12,478 bases of DNA from Paracoccaceae bacterium (GTDB lineage Bacteria > Pseudomonadota > Alphaproteobacteria > Rhodobacterales > Rhodobacteraceae). Position 1 is the stretch's first letter, and every line of letters starts with the position of its first letter. The stretch lies in assembly GCA_013214715.1 (NCBI GenBank), contig JABSSB010000163.1, forward strand, positions 1 through 12,478, read 5' to 3'. Both the position numbers and the translations under genes were made by a program. The notes beneath the pieces were generated by a model. It did not search any database and had not been told where the DNA came from. It saw only the letters and a program-made list of their open reading frames with translations. This document shows positions 4,883 through 12,478 of this stretch, one piece after another.

Positions 4883-5839
4883 ATGTCATATGATCTGCCC
4901 TCCCCCACTGCACCTTTGAAAATCGGCACGCGCGGCTCGCCTTTGGCGCTGGCCCAGGCCTATGAAACCCGCGCTCGGCTTGGCGCGGCTTTCGATTTAC
5001 CCGAAGATGCGTTTGAGATCGTGGTGATCAAGACCACCGGGGATGATCGCACCCTGATCGATGCGGACCGCCCGCTGAAAGAGATCGGCAACAAGGGTCT
5101 TTTTACCAAGGAAATCGAAGAGGCCCTGCTCGACGCCCGCATCGACATTGCGGTGCATTCGATGAAAGACATGCCCGTGGCCCAGCCCGACGGGCTGCTG
5201 CTGGATTGCTATCTGCCGCGCGAAGATGTGCGCGATGCCTTTGTCTCGCCCACGCATCAGGGCATTGCCGATCTGGACCAAGGCGCGGTGGTGGGCACTT
5301 CGTCTCTGCGGCGCAAGGCACAGCTTTTGAACCGCCGCCCTGATCTGCAAGTGGTCGAATTTCGCGGCAATGTGCAGACACGGCTGAAAAAGCTTGATGA
5401 TGGGGTGGCTTCCTGCACCTTTCTGGCCATGGCCGGGCTGAACCGCCTGTCGATGGATGACGTGCCGAAAACCGCCATTGCGCCCGAAGACATGCTGCCG
5501 GCCGTAGCCCAAGGCGCGATTGGCATTGAACGGCGCGCCGCAGACAGCCGGGCAGCAGCCATGCTTGAGGCGATCCATGACACGCCCACCGGGCAGCGAC
5601 TGGCGGCAGAACGCGCGTTTCTGGCGACGCTGGACGGTTCCTGCGAAACACCGATTGCCGGTCTGGCTGAACTGGACGACGGCACCCTGCGGCTGCGGGG
5701 TGAAGTGCTGCGGCCCGATGGGTCGGAATCGATTACGGATGATCGCAGCGGCCCCATCACCGATGGCCCGGCTCTGGCGGTCGACATGGCCCGCGACCTG
5801 CTGGCCCGCGCGGGCGAAGGCTTTTTCGACTGGCGGTGA
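4883..5839 (+). CDS. hemC: Hydroxymethylbilane synthase (porphobilinogen deaminase)
   Basis: Joins four porphobilinogen molecules into the linear tetrapyrrole hydroxymethylbilane, two steps before HemE in the same cytosolic pathway. The 318-residue product is of normal length. The start KIGTRGSPLALAQA (residues 13-26) is typical; HSMKDMP (92-98) contains the catalytic Asp96; TSSLRRKAQL (139-148) and EFRGNVQTRLKKL (159-171) supply the arginines that bind cofactor and growing chain; and GSCETPIAG (252-260) carries Cys254, to which the dipyrromethane cofactor is attached. The open frame begins at 4781, inside the opposite hemE gene, so ATG 4883 is taken as the start because the protein begins there in homologues; its ribosome binding site is weak, with only AAG nearby. 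Likely cotranscribed with the desaturase that follows after 62 bases. Confidence 0.97.
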   Translation: MSYDLPSPTAPLKIGTRGSPLALAQAYETRARLGAAFDLPEDAFEIVVIKTTGDDRTLIDADRPLKEIGNKGLFTKEIEEALLDARIDIAVHSMKDMPVAQPDGLLLDCYLPREDVRDAFVSPTHQGIADLDQGAVVGTSSLRRKAQLLNRRPDLQVVEFRGNVQTRLKKLDDGVASCTFLAMAGLNRLSMDDVPKTAIAPEDMLPAVAQGAIGIERRAADSRAAAMLEAIHDTPTGQRLAAERAFLATLDGSCETPIAGLAELDDGTLRLRGEVLRPDGSESITDDRSGPITDGPALAVDMARDLLARAGEGFFDWR

Positions 5840-5840
5840 C

Positions 5841-5866
5841 GCAGCGCCCCTTTTGACAGGCGCTGC
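5841..5866 (+). terminator. Hairpin directly after hemC
   Basis: GCAGCGCC (5841-5848) pairs with GGCGCTGC (5859-5866) around a 10-base loop, one base after the hemC stop. No T run follows (CCCGG), so as an intrinsic terminator it is weak; it could protect the hemC 3' end or only partly reduce readthrough into the desaturase gene. Confidence 0.4.
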
Positions 5867-5873
5867 CCCGGCG

Positions 5874-5900
5874 GGTGATCCTTCTGATGGGAGGATCACC
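5874..5900 (+). promoter_or_regulatory. Hairpin overlapping the desaturase ribosome binding site
   Basis: GGTGATCC (5874-5881) and GGATCACC (5893-5900) form a perfect 8-bp stem with an 11-base loop, ending one base before the ATG at 5902. The ribosome binding site GGGAGG (5889-5894) lies partly in the loop and partly in the 3' arm, so folding would limit ribosome access. This is seen in sequence; a regulatory effect is inference. Confidence 0.4.
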
Positions 5901-5901
5901 A

Positions 5902-6837
5902 ATGTCTGCTGGCACAACCTATCTGGACCGCGCCGAAATCCGTGCGTTGGCGGAACGCTCAAATCTGATGGGCGCGGCACTGGTCGCGCATTGCTGGGCG
6001 GTGATCATGGCCGGTTTGGCACTCTTTGCGATCTGGCCCAACCCAGTGACGTTCTTGCTGGCGGTGATGCTGATCGGCTCGCGCCAATTGGGGCTGGCCA
6101 TCCTGATGCATGAGGCGGCGCATAACGCGCTGTTCAAATCACGGCGGCTCAATGATCTGGTGGGCGAATGGCTGTGCGGGCGGCCCATCCTGGCCGAGCT
6201 TGGCAGCTATCGTCACTACCACCTGCAACATCATCGTTTCACACAGACCGACAAGGACCCTGATCTGGCGCTCTCTGCGAAATTCCCGACCTCGCGCGCC
6301 TCGCTGCGACGGAAATTCACCCGCGATCTGACCGGGCAGACCGGGACAAAGCAGTTCTTGGGCCAGATCATGATGTCGATCCGGCTCGCCGGGGACCGCG
6401 ACGCGATTGAAGCAGCTGAGGCGGAGTTTGCCTCCGCCCTGAAGGCGCCGGAGCTTTGGAAAAGCCTGCCCGTCTTTCTGGGCGTGATCGTGGCGATGGG
6501 TCTGGTGGGGGAATGGTGGTGGGGGCTGGCCTTTTGGCTCCTGCCCTATCTGACATGGTTTCAGTTTGTGCTGCGCGTGCGCAACATCGCCGAACATGGC
6601 GCGGTCGAGCAATCCGACAATCCGCTGCAAAACGTGCGCACGACGCGGGCGGGCTGGATCGCCCGGACGTTTCTCGCGCCCTATTGGGTGAACTACCATC
6701 TTGAGCATCACATGGTCATGCATGTGCCCTGCTGGCGGCTGCCCTCGATGCATCGGGCCTTACTGGCCAAAGGGATCGGCCCGCAGATGCGCTTGGCGGC
6801 GGGCTATGGCGCGGCGATGAAAGAGGCTGGGTGGTAG
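5902..6837 (+). CDS. Membrane fatty acid desaturase family protein
   Basis: A 311-residue integral membrane di-iron enzyme of the fatty acid desaturase/hydroxylase superfamily, which uses oxygen and electrons to put a double bond or hydroxyl into a lipid chain or carotenoid-like substrate. All three histidine boxes are present: HEAAH (70-74), HLQHH (107-111) and HLEHH (266-270). Hydrophobic segments lie at about 22-45, 48-68, 188-207 and 208-225, as expected for a protein embedded in the inner membrane with the boxes on the cytoplasmic side. ATG 5902 is preferred over the in-frame GTG 5875, because GGGAGG lies seven bases upstream. It follows hemC by 62 bases on the same strand and may be cotranscribed; a functional link to heme is not evident, apart from shared dependence on iron. 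Substrate unknown: acyl lipids are likely, other alkyl substrates possible. Confidence 0.9.
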   Translation: MSAGTTYLDRAEIRALAERSNLMGAALVAHCWAVIMAGLALFAIWPNPVTFLLAVMLIGSRQLGLAILMHEAAHNALFKSRRLNDLVGEWLCGRPILAELGSYRHYHLQHHRFTQTDKDPDLALSAKFPTSRASLRRKFTRDLTGQTGTKQFLGQIMMSIRLAGDRDAIEAAEAEFASALKAPELWKSLPVFLGVIVAMGLVGEWWWGLAFWLLPYLTWFQFVLRVRNIAEHGAVEQSDNPLQNVRTTRAGWIARTFLAPYWVNYHLEHHMVMHVPCWRLPSMHRALLAKGIGPQMRLAAGYGAAMKEAGW

Positions 6838-6908
6838 GCGACCATTCGAACCGTGAGGCCAGCACCCGCTCCGGGGGAGCGTTTCAACCGAGCATGGCTG
6901 GAACAGCC

Positions 6909-6979
6909 CGGGCGCTTCAAGCGCCCGCCCATCCGGGCAGGGCGGGCGCTGGCCGGGCCGTCCTTCGGACGACCCGGCC
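6909..6979. terminator. Cluster of overlapping stem-loops between convergent genes
   Basis: The 146-base region between the desaturase and the convergent ABC operon holds three strong dyads. CGGGCGCTT-C-AAGCGCCCG (6909-6927) has 9-bp arms. AGCGCCCGCCC/GGGCGGGCGCT (6920-6930 and 6940-6950) has 11-bp arms and shares bases with the first, so the two exclude each other. GGCCGGG-C-CGTCC/GGACG-A-CCCGGCC (6951-6979) has a 12-bp stem with one mismatch and a three-base loop. No T run follows on either strand, though four A's at 6980-6983 follow the last stem on the plus strand. Most likely a shared transcript-end region for both converging units. Confidence 0.5.
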
Positions 6980-6983
6980 AAAA

Positions 6984-8135
6984 TTAGCTATATGGATCCA
7001 GGCTGTCCCGCAGCCCATCGCCAAGGAAATTGAACGCCAGAACCACGACCACAATCGGCAGCATCGGGATCGCCGTCCACGGGTAAATCTCGATGCTTGC
7101 AAGGTTCTGCGCATCATTCAGCATCACGCCCCAGCTGACCGCAGGCGCCCGCAGGCCAAGGCCAAGGAAGGAGAGCGCAGTTTCACCAAGGATCATCGCC
7201 GGGATCGACAGCGTGGCCGAGGCGATCAGATGGCTCATGAAATTCGGGATCAGGTGTTTGCGGATCACCCGACCTGACGAGGCGCCCATCATCTCAACCG
7301 CGCGAACATATTCTTCCTCGCGCAACGATAGGAATTTCGCCCTGACGGACCTCGCCAATCCCGGCCAGTCCAAAAGCCCCAATATGATCGAGATGATGAA
7401 GAACACCGCCACCGGAGACCAGTTCGACGGCACCGCGGCCGACAGCGCAAGCCAGAGCGGCAGTTCCGGCAGTGAGCGCAGGATCTCGATCATCCGGTTG
7501 ATCACCCAATCCAGCACCCCCCCGAAATAACCCGCAATCGCGCCAAAGAAGATGCCCAGCACGAAAGACACAGTGATCCCGATCAGACCCACTGTCAGGG
7601 ACAGCTGCGCGCCGTAAAGGATGCGCGAAAACACATCGCGGCCCAGCCGGTCCGACCCCCAGAGGAACAGAGGTGCGTCAGCCGGGGCACAGAAAAGCCG
7701 CGTGGTCGCCGGGATCAACCCGGCCAGCCGATATTCGGACCCCTGACAGAAAAACTCCAGCCGGGCCGGGTTTTCCAGATCGGGTTTGAATTCCCATTGA
7801 AAGGTCTCAAGGTTGGCCTCCGCCACAAGCGGATAGATGAACGGTCCCAGAAACTCTCCCTCATGCCACATATGAATGGATTGCGGCGGGGAATAGAGAT
7901 TGTCGGAAAACCGCTCATTCGGGCCATAAGGCGCGATGAAGCCCACCACCGGAAGCAACAAGTAACAGGTCAGCAGGAAAATACCCGAAATCAGGCCCAG
8001 CTTGTGCGTCTTGAACTTGCGCCAGACCAGAACCGCGTTCGAGGCGTCAAGATCCTGACGCTCCATCTGATGCAGGCTGGCATCGGGGTCGAACGGCTCC
8101 TGATCGACATAATGCTTTTCGTGCTGACTGCTCAT
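6984..8135 (-). CDS. ABC importer permease, DppC/OppC type
   Basis: Inner-membrane permease of a peptide/oligosaccharide (PepT-class) importer, pairing with the 8132-9160 permease to form the channel. 383 residues: a cytoplasmic N-terminal region of about 45 residues, first membrane segment at about 46-68, an unusually long periplasmic loop (about 70-158) ending in the family motif LWGSDRLGRDVFSRILYG (158-175), then five further hydrophobic segments. The ATPase-docking EAA loop is EEYVRAVEMMGASSGRVIRKHLIPN (274-298). The C-terminus has the usual ALSFLGLGL and GDGLRDSLDP. The long first loop recalls YejE and alpha-galactoside-type permeases. Its start overlaps the stop of the preceding permease by four bases (ATGA), showing coupling. 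Last gene of the operon. Substrate cannot be told from sequence. Confidence 0.93.
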   Translation of the reverse strand: MSSQHEKHYVDQEPFDPDASLHQMERQDLDASNAVLVWRKFKTHKLGLISGIFLLTCYLLLPVVGFIAPYGPNERFSDNLYSPPQSIHMWHEGEFLGPFIYPLVAEANLETFQWEFKPDLENPARLEFFCQGSEYRLAGLIPATTRLFCAPADAPLFLWGSDRLGRDVFSRILYGAQLSLTVGLIGITVSFVLGIFFGAIAGYFGGVLDWVINRMIEILRSLPELPLWLALSAAVPSNWSPVAVFFIISIILGLLDWPGLARSVRAKFLSLREEEYVRAVEMMGASSGRVIRKHLIPNFMSHLIASATLSIPAMILGETALSFLGLGLRAPAVSWGVMLNDAQNLASIEIYPWTAIPMLPIVVVVLAFNFLGDGLRDSLDPYS

Positions 8136-9160
8136 TGGTCGCGCCCTTCATAGCGAATGCGCGGGTCCAGGATGACCAGCAACACATCAGAAATCATCGT
8201 GCCAATCAGCGTCAGCAGCGCCACGAACATCAAAACAAAGCCTGACAGGAACATATCCTGCGTCTTCAGCGCTGTCAGAAGCGTCGGCCCGATTGTCTGC
8301 AAGCCCAGAACCACCGATACCAGGACCGAGCCTGACACCATCGCCGGCAGCAGGTTGCCGATATCAGCCACAAACGGGTTGAACGCCACGCGCAGCGGAT
8401 ATTTTGTCAGCATCCGCCGCTCGCTCATGCCCTTTGCAATGGCGGTTTCGACGTAAGGTTTGCCCAGTTCGTCCAGCATATTGGCGCGCAGCCGCTGCAT
8501 CATCGCCGCAGCGCCCGAGGTGCCGATCACAAAGGTCGGCACGATCAGATGGATCAGGATCGATTTGGTCTTTTCCCAGCTCATCGGCTGGCCTTCATAG
8601 ATCGGGTCCATCAAGCCGCCGATGGGCAGGTTGAAGTATTTGTGGCCGTAATAAAACAGGATCAGCGCCAGCAGGAAGTTCGGCGTCGCCAGCCCGATAT
8701 AACCCAGAAAGGCTGCCGAATAATCGATCCAGGTCCGCGACCGCGCCGCCGCCAGCATCCCCAGCGGCAGGGCCACCAGATAGACGAACAGCACGGCAGC
8801 AAGGTTCACAACGACTGTCAGCCACAGGCTTTCGCCCACGATCTCGGCCACCGGGCGGTCGAATTCAAACGACCAGCCAAAATTGCCCTGGATCATCCCC
8901 GAAAAGCCTTGCGGACCCGGAATGAACCCCATCCAGATCAGATATTGCTGATATAACGGCCGATCCAGCGCATATTCCTTGCGCAGAAACTCCGCTTTCG
9001 CCACGCCCGAGGCCTGCCCCGTCGCCCGCAGCTCGGCGATCTGATTGCTCAGATAATCGCCGGGCGGCAGGTTGATGATGGTGAACACCAGCACCGACAC
9101 CACCAGCAGCGTCAGCAACATGGTGCCAAAGCGGTAGATGGCGTAGCGCAGGATGTCCAT
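8132..9160 (-). CDS. ABC importer permease, DppB/OppB type
   Basis: Inner-membrane permease, 342 residues, partner of the DppC-type permease. The N-terminal hydrophobic segment (about 9-30) ends in NLPPGDYL (30-37), the family hallmark. A periplasmic domain follows with LDRPLYQQYLIW (65-76) and GNFGWSFEFDRPV (92-104), then the transmembrane core; GYIGLATPNFLLAL (153-166) is typical. The EAA loop is YVETAIAKGMSERRMLTKYPLRVAFNP (236-262), and it closes with DPRIRYEG. Length is normal. Its ATG (9160-9158) overlaps the stop of the binding-protein gene (TGATG), and its stop overlaps the next permease start, so the three genes are tightly coupled. Confidence 0.95.
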   Translation of the reverse strand: MDILRYAIYRFGTMLLTLLVVSVLVFTIINLPPGDYLSNQIAELRATGQASGVAKAEFLRKEYALDRPLYQQYLIWMGFIPGPQGFSGMIQGNFGWSFEFDRPVAEIVGESLWLTVVVNLAAVLFVYLVALPLGMLAAARSRTWIDYSAAFLGYIGLATPNFLLALILFYYGHKYFNLPIGGLMDPIYEGQPMSWEKTKSILIHLIVPTFVIGTSGAAAMMQRLRANMLDELGKPYVETAIAKGMSERRMLTKYPLRVAFNPFVADIGNLLPAMVSGSVLVSVVLGLQTIGPTLLTALKTQDMFLSGFVLMFVALLTLIGTMISDVLLVILDPRIRYEGRDQ

Positions 9161-11085
9161 CAGTTGGTTCCTGCATCCGTAAAGAAGAACTCATCCATGC
9201 GATGCACCCCGAAATGCGCGCCGGGGTCCCAGGCCCACAGCCCGGTCTTGGGCACGTTTTGCAAACGGTTGGACACGACAATCGGCTGCGGCGCCTCGGA
9301 CACGATGCCGATGGCGTAGACCTGATCGGCATGGATCGCCAGCATCTCACGCCAGATCGCGCTGCGTTCTTCGTCGGATTTGGCGACCTCCCAATCGTGG
9401 CTCAACTCCATCAGGCGCTGCGCCTCGGGCATGTCGGGCGCTTCGCCTGCATTGCCATTGGTCTGGTAATGCTGCCCCCATTTCGGCCAGGCAAAGAACT
9501 CCTGATAGCGCGGCGCCAGATAATCGGGAGACGTATAGACCTGCGGCAGGCCATTGTCCCAGCCGAACCAGACGCCGGCCATGCTTTCCCCGGCATATAG
9601 CCGGTTGCGCAGGATGTCGCGATCCAGCGGGCGCATCACCAGCTTCACGCCGATCGCGGCCCAGTCATCGGTGATGATCTGAAGCGCGTTTTCAACCTCC
9701 TGCCGTTCCCCGGCGGTTTCGATGATCAGCTCCATCTTGCGCCCATCGGGCAGCAGGCGGATGCCGTCCTCCCCCATTTCAAACCCGGCCTCATCCAGCA
9801 GCGCATTGGCCTGCGCCGGATCATAGCTGGCCCAGGACTGACGGTTCTTTTCGTCATAGAAAGGCGACGCCGGCAGCACCGTCATCGCACCGGGTTTGGC
9901 CAGTTTGAAATAAAGCGCCTGATTGATCGAATCCCGGTCGATCGCCAGTGACAATGCACGGCGCAGGCGCACATCACGAAACGCCTCGCGCCAGACATCA
10001 TCGTTCACGTTCAGGTTGGGATAAATGGCGATCTGGCTGGCCACGCCGGTGGACCACAACAGGGTCTTGTAGGCGCCGCTATCGACCTCACCCTTGCGCA
10101 GGATCGAGGCATCGCGGAAATCGAGCCCACGGCCCTGCAGGTCGCTTTCACCCGCATTGGATTTCGCCGCGACCAGGCCGGGCGCCACGATCTCCATCTC
10201 AACGACATCGATATAGGGCAGCTGCACCCCGTTCTGATCAACCCGGTGGTAATAGGGGTTGCGCACGAACAGATGGCGGATCTTCTTGCCGCTGGTGGCA
10301 TTCATCCAGGGCTGCAAGGTCGGCAATTCGTGATTGTCGAACTTGTACATATTGTCGAGCTTGTTGTGCAGCGCCGCCCAGCTGCGCACGCGGGCATTCT
10401 GCACCTCTTCCTCAAGGGCATCAGCGCTGGCGTAGTCCTGATGATACTGCTTGAGGAAATGCGCCGGACGATAGATGAAGGGCGGGCTGGCCTGCGCCAG
10501 CGTCTGCAAGAAGGCCGGGTTTGGCGCGTCCCATTCATAGACGATCGTCTGATCATCCGGGAAGCTCACCGTCGGATAGGCCCCATTCACCCGCAGGAAA
10601 TCCGGCGGGCCCGAGGGCCGCAGCTCTTCGTTATTGGCGACGTCCTCCCACCAATAGCGGAAGTCTTCCGAGGTCAGCGGATGCCCATCCGACCAGCGAT
10701 GATCAGGCCGTAGCCGCAGGGTGAATTTGCGATTATCCTCGTTTTCGAAATCCAGCAGAATGTCGGGACGCAGCGTGTAATCATCGGCATAGCCCACCAG
10801 ACGGGCATAGCCATAGACCACCATCTGCCGGATATCCTTGGACCGGGTGACCATGGTTTTCAGCGTTCCGCCGGGCGTGCCAAGGGTGCGGCCCTTGGCT
10901 TCGACATCCACGAACAGAGGGGTATCGGGCACACGCTCCTGCACGGGTGGCAGGCTGCCGCTTTCGACCTCCTCGCTCCAGAACGCGCTTTCCTGCAGCT
11001 GATCGAGCTGCAATTCCGCCCAGGCAGGCATGGCCAACGCAACAAACGCGCCGATCGAAGGGACTAGTCGGGTCAGGTTAAACAT
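9160..11085 (-). CDS. Periplasmic substrate-binding protein, SBP family 5
   Basis: Solute-binding component (Bac_extracellular_5 type) of the importer, 641 residues, secreted to the periplasm. A classic signal peptide is seen: MFNLTRLVPS, hydrophobic core, AWA at 21-23 before the probable cleavage, with no lipobox cysteine. The mature part shows the hallmarks LRPDHRWSDGHPLTSEDF (about 133-150), DVRLRRALSLAIDRDSI (about 379-395) and LLDEAGF with DGRKMELII further on. It is longer than DppA/OppA (about 540) and nearer the YejA-type and sugar-associated 600-650-residue proteins of alphaproteobacteria, so oligosaccharide or microcin-like peptide substrates are as likely as simple peptides. ATG 11085 has AAGGTG seven bases upstream and overlaps the end of the ATPase gene by eight bases. 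Confidence 0.94.
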   Translation of the reverse strand: MFNLTRLVPSIGAFVALAMPAWAELQLDQLQESAFWSEEVESGSLPPVQERVPDTPLFVDVEAKGRTLGTPGGTLKTMVTRSKDIRQMVVYGYARLVGYADDYTLRPDILLDFENEDNRKFTLRLRPDHRWSDGHPLTSEDFRYWWEDVANNEELRPSGPPDFLRVNGAYPTVSFPDDQTIVYEWDAPNPAFLQTLAQASPPFIYRPAHFLKQYHQDYASADALEEEVQNARVRSWAALHNKLDNMYKFDNHELPTLQPWMNATSGKKIRHLFVRNPYYHRVDQNGVQLPYIDVVEMEIVAPGLVAAKSNAGESDLQGRGLDFRDASILRKGEVDSGAYKTLLWSTGVASQIAIYPNLNVNDDVWREAFRDVRLRRALSLAIDRDSINQALYFKLAKPGAMTVLPASPFYDEKNRQSWASYDPAQANALLDEAGFEMGEDGIRLLPDGRKMELIIETAGERQEVENALQIITDDWAAIGVKLVMRPLDRDILRNRLYAGESMAGVWFGWDNGLPQVYTSPDYLAPRYQEFFAWPKWGQHYQTNGNAGEAPDMPEAQRLMELSHDWEVAKSDEERSAIWREMLAIHADQVYAIGIVSEAPQPIVVSNRLQNVPKTGLWAWDPGAHFGVHRMDEFFFTDAGTN

Positions 11086-12232
11086 AGCAACGCACCTTAT
11101 GTCCGGCCTCGAACTGCATCAGTCCAGGGACGGAGGTTTCGGTAAATCGGAACTGATCTGGCCAGCTATCAGGCGCGCCCGCGCCTTCTGCTACCAGCTT
11201 CAGGTTCACGGGCCGGTTGATATCGGGCACCGGTTGGGCCGCAATCAAGGCTTTGGTATAGGGATGCTGGGGGTTGTGGAACAATAGATCGGGTTTCGCC
11301 TGCTCCACCACAAGCCCCTGCCGCATCACAGCCACTTCATCCGCAATCCGTGCCACCACGGCCAGATCATGGCTGATGAACAGATAGGACAGGTTCATCC
11401 GGTCGCGGATATCTTCCAAAAGTTCCAGCACCTGATCCTGCACCGACACATCCAGCGCCGAGGTCGGCTCATCCAGCACCAGAAGCGTCGGGTCCAGCAT
11501 CAGCGCCCGCGCAATCGACAGACGCTGGCGCTGCCCGCCGGAAAAGGCGTGCGGGTAGCGTTTGAGCATGTCGGGGTTCAGCCCGACCTGCCGCACGGCC
11601 TGCGCGGCCCTGGCCTCCCGCTCGCGCTGGGTGCCGATATTGTGGATGTCCAGCGGTTCGCAGAGCGTATCAAGGATGCGCATCCGCGGGCTGAGCGATG
11701 AAAACGGGTCCTGAAATACCATCTGCGCCTGCCGCTGAAAGGCGATGCGCGCGGCACGGCTCATGTCATGCACGGCGATGGGCGAACTGCCGGGCAATGG
11801 GCTGAACCAGACCTCCCCGCCCGGATCTGGCTTGTCCGCGCCCAGCGCGATCCGCGCCGCCGTGGTCTTGCCCGAGCCGCTTTCCCCCACCACGGCCAGC
11901 GTCTTGCCGCGCGGCAGGGTCAGGTCGATCCCGCGGGCGGCATGGACGATCATGTCCTTTTTCCATTTCGACGAGGCTTTGAGCGTGAAGGTCTTGTTCA
12001 CGTCGCGCAGCGCGAGGATCACATCCTCGGGCGGTTTGTCGTCGCCTAGCCCCTGATAATCCGGGATGGATGGGGCCGCGTTGAACAGTTTCTGCGTATA
12101 GGGATGCGCAGGGGCGGTCAGTACATCCTGCGCGCTGCCAGCCTCCATCACGCGGCCTTTGTTCATGACCACCACATGCTCGGCCATATTGGCCACCACG
12201 CCCAGATCATGGGTGACCAGGATCAGCCCCAT
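11078..12232 (-). pseudogene. Fused two-domain ABC ATPase, 5' part missing
   Basis: Energising subunit of the importer, of the type in which two nucleotide-binding domains are fused (YejF-like, normally about 530-600 residues). Only the tail of domain 1 remains: MGLILVTHDLGVVANMAEHV with its H-loop histidine, then the HPYTQKLF oligopeptide-family tail. Domain 2 is complete; counting from Met at 12232, Walker A GESGSGKT is at about 116-123, Q-loop VFQDP at about 172, signature SGGQRQR at about 231, Walker B LLVLDEP at about 250, the H-loop ISHDL at about 286 and HPYTKAL at about 324. Walker A, signature and Walker B of domain 1 are absent. The open frame continues upstream to 12454, but those 74 codons do not resemble an ATPase; they are antisense to another gene. 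First gene of the operon, overlapping the binding-protein gene by eight bases. A protein of about 384 residues could still be made from ATG 12232, so loss of function is likely but not certain. Confidence 0.88.
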
Positions 12233-12253
12233 ACCGTGTCCAATTGTGTCCCG

Positions 12254-12478
12254 ATGCTCAATCAGGTGACAGCTTGGGATATCGATCAGAATCAACTTGT
12301 GCTCCTGTCCGAACAAGACACGCTTGTGGCCCGGTTGGGCGGCAACCAGACCCGCGTAACCGGCGATATCGAAAACTCCTTCGTCAGCATTATTCTGGAA
12401 CGCGCCACTGGCGATGAATGGCAGGTTGGGTTCAGCGACGCGCTGCGGCGGCATCGCTGCATCTATAGCGGCTATTCC
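12254..12478 (+). pseudogene. 3' part of a META/HslJ-like gene, running off the window
   Basis: An open plus-strand frame of 75 codons, continuing past the window end, with codon use like the core genes. MLNQVTAWDIDQNQLVLLS followed by EQDTLVARLGG resembles the last strands of META (HslJ-type) beta domains, where a helix ending in L..V..(Y/W) leads into x-L-x-L-L-x-x-x-x-L-x-x-L. This is pattern memory, not a search. The rest (from GNQTRVTGDIENSF to SDALRRHRC) I do not recognise. Upstream of the ATG the frame stays open, but the expected beginning of the domain is absent: sequence is joined directly to the truncated ATPase at about 12232-12254. So the gene has probably lost its 5' end. Its exact nature is uncertain. 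Confidence 0.4.

Noticed and set aside
4997..5980. 327-codon open frame on the minus strand opposite hemC
   Set aside because: It is antisense to a clear hemC gene with all catalytic motifs; its product is rich in His, Gln, Arg and Gly in the manner of reverse-frame translation of GC-rich genes.
6139..6753. 204-codon minus-strand frame opposite the desaturase
   Set aside because: Mirror of the histidine-box gene; no recognisable domain and no ribosome binding site.
12233..12454. N-terminal 74 codons of the ABC ATPase open frame as genuine protein
   Set aside because: They carry none of the Walker A, Q-loop or signature features expected there, and the opposite strand gives a better protein; the frame is open only by chance.

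Overview
The window looks like a piece of an alphaproteobacterial chromosome, most likely Rhodobacterales (Roseobacter group). The main reasons are the divergent hemE/hemC pair, an elongator tRNA-Met of the alphaproteobacterial type with an encoded CCA, a GC-rich core, and an oligopeptide/oligosaccharide-type ABC operon typical of marine alphaproteobacteria. The taxonomic call is inference from gene content, not a database result.

Left part (about 1-3590) is an accessory segment, visibly more AT-rich and loosely packed. It holds a small winged-helix-like reading frame (96-359, minus), a 350-base stretch with no convincing gene, then a two-gene plus-strand unit (710-931 and 928-1422, overlapping ATGA). 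This unit meets, stop to stop, a minus-strand siderophore-interacting FAD reductase (1419-2237). Divergent from the reductase is a cysteine-rich protein (2385-2903) that, by my own alignment, is a distant paralogue of the 928-1422 product. The two paralogues therefore bracket an iron-siderophore reductase. This is the best candidate here for an undescribed iron-related module. Further right lie a 16-bp perfect inverted repeat and a 5' remnant of an IS5-type insertion sequence cut off at its programmed-frameshift window.

A tRNA-Met gene (3591-3667, minus) marks the change from accessory to core DNA, with its 3' end facing the accessory side. Core part (3591-6983): hemE (uroporphyrinogen decarboxylase) and hemC (hydroxymethylbilane synthase) diverge from a 79-base intergenic region carrying a perfect 7-bp inverted repeat and a TGTC-N10-GACA dyad. 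hemC is followed, after two hairpins, by a membrane fatty-acid-desaturase-type di-iron protein. The region between the desaturase and the ABC operon is packed with overlapping stem-loops.

Right part (6984-12478): a minus-strand, translationally coupled ABC import operon, in transcription order ATPase, periplasmic binding protein, DppB-type permease, DppC-type permease. The ATPase is of the two-nucleotide-binding-domain (YejF-like) fusion type, but its first domain is broken. Homology stops abruptly at about 12232, and beyond it lies the 3' part of an unrelated gene on the other strand (META/HslJ-like). Both genes have lost their 5' ends at the same point, so this is either a rearrangement scar or an assembly join. 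If real, the importer is probably crippled or relies on a second ATPase gene elsewhere.
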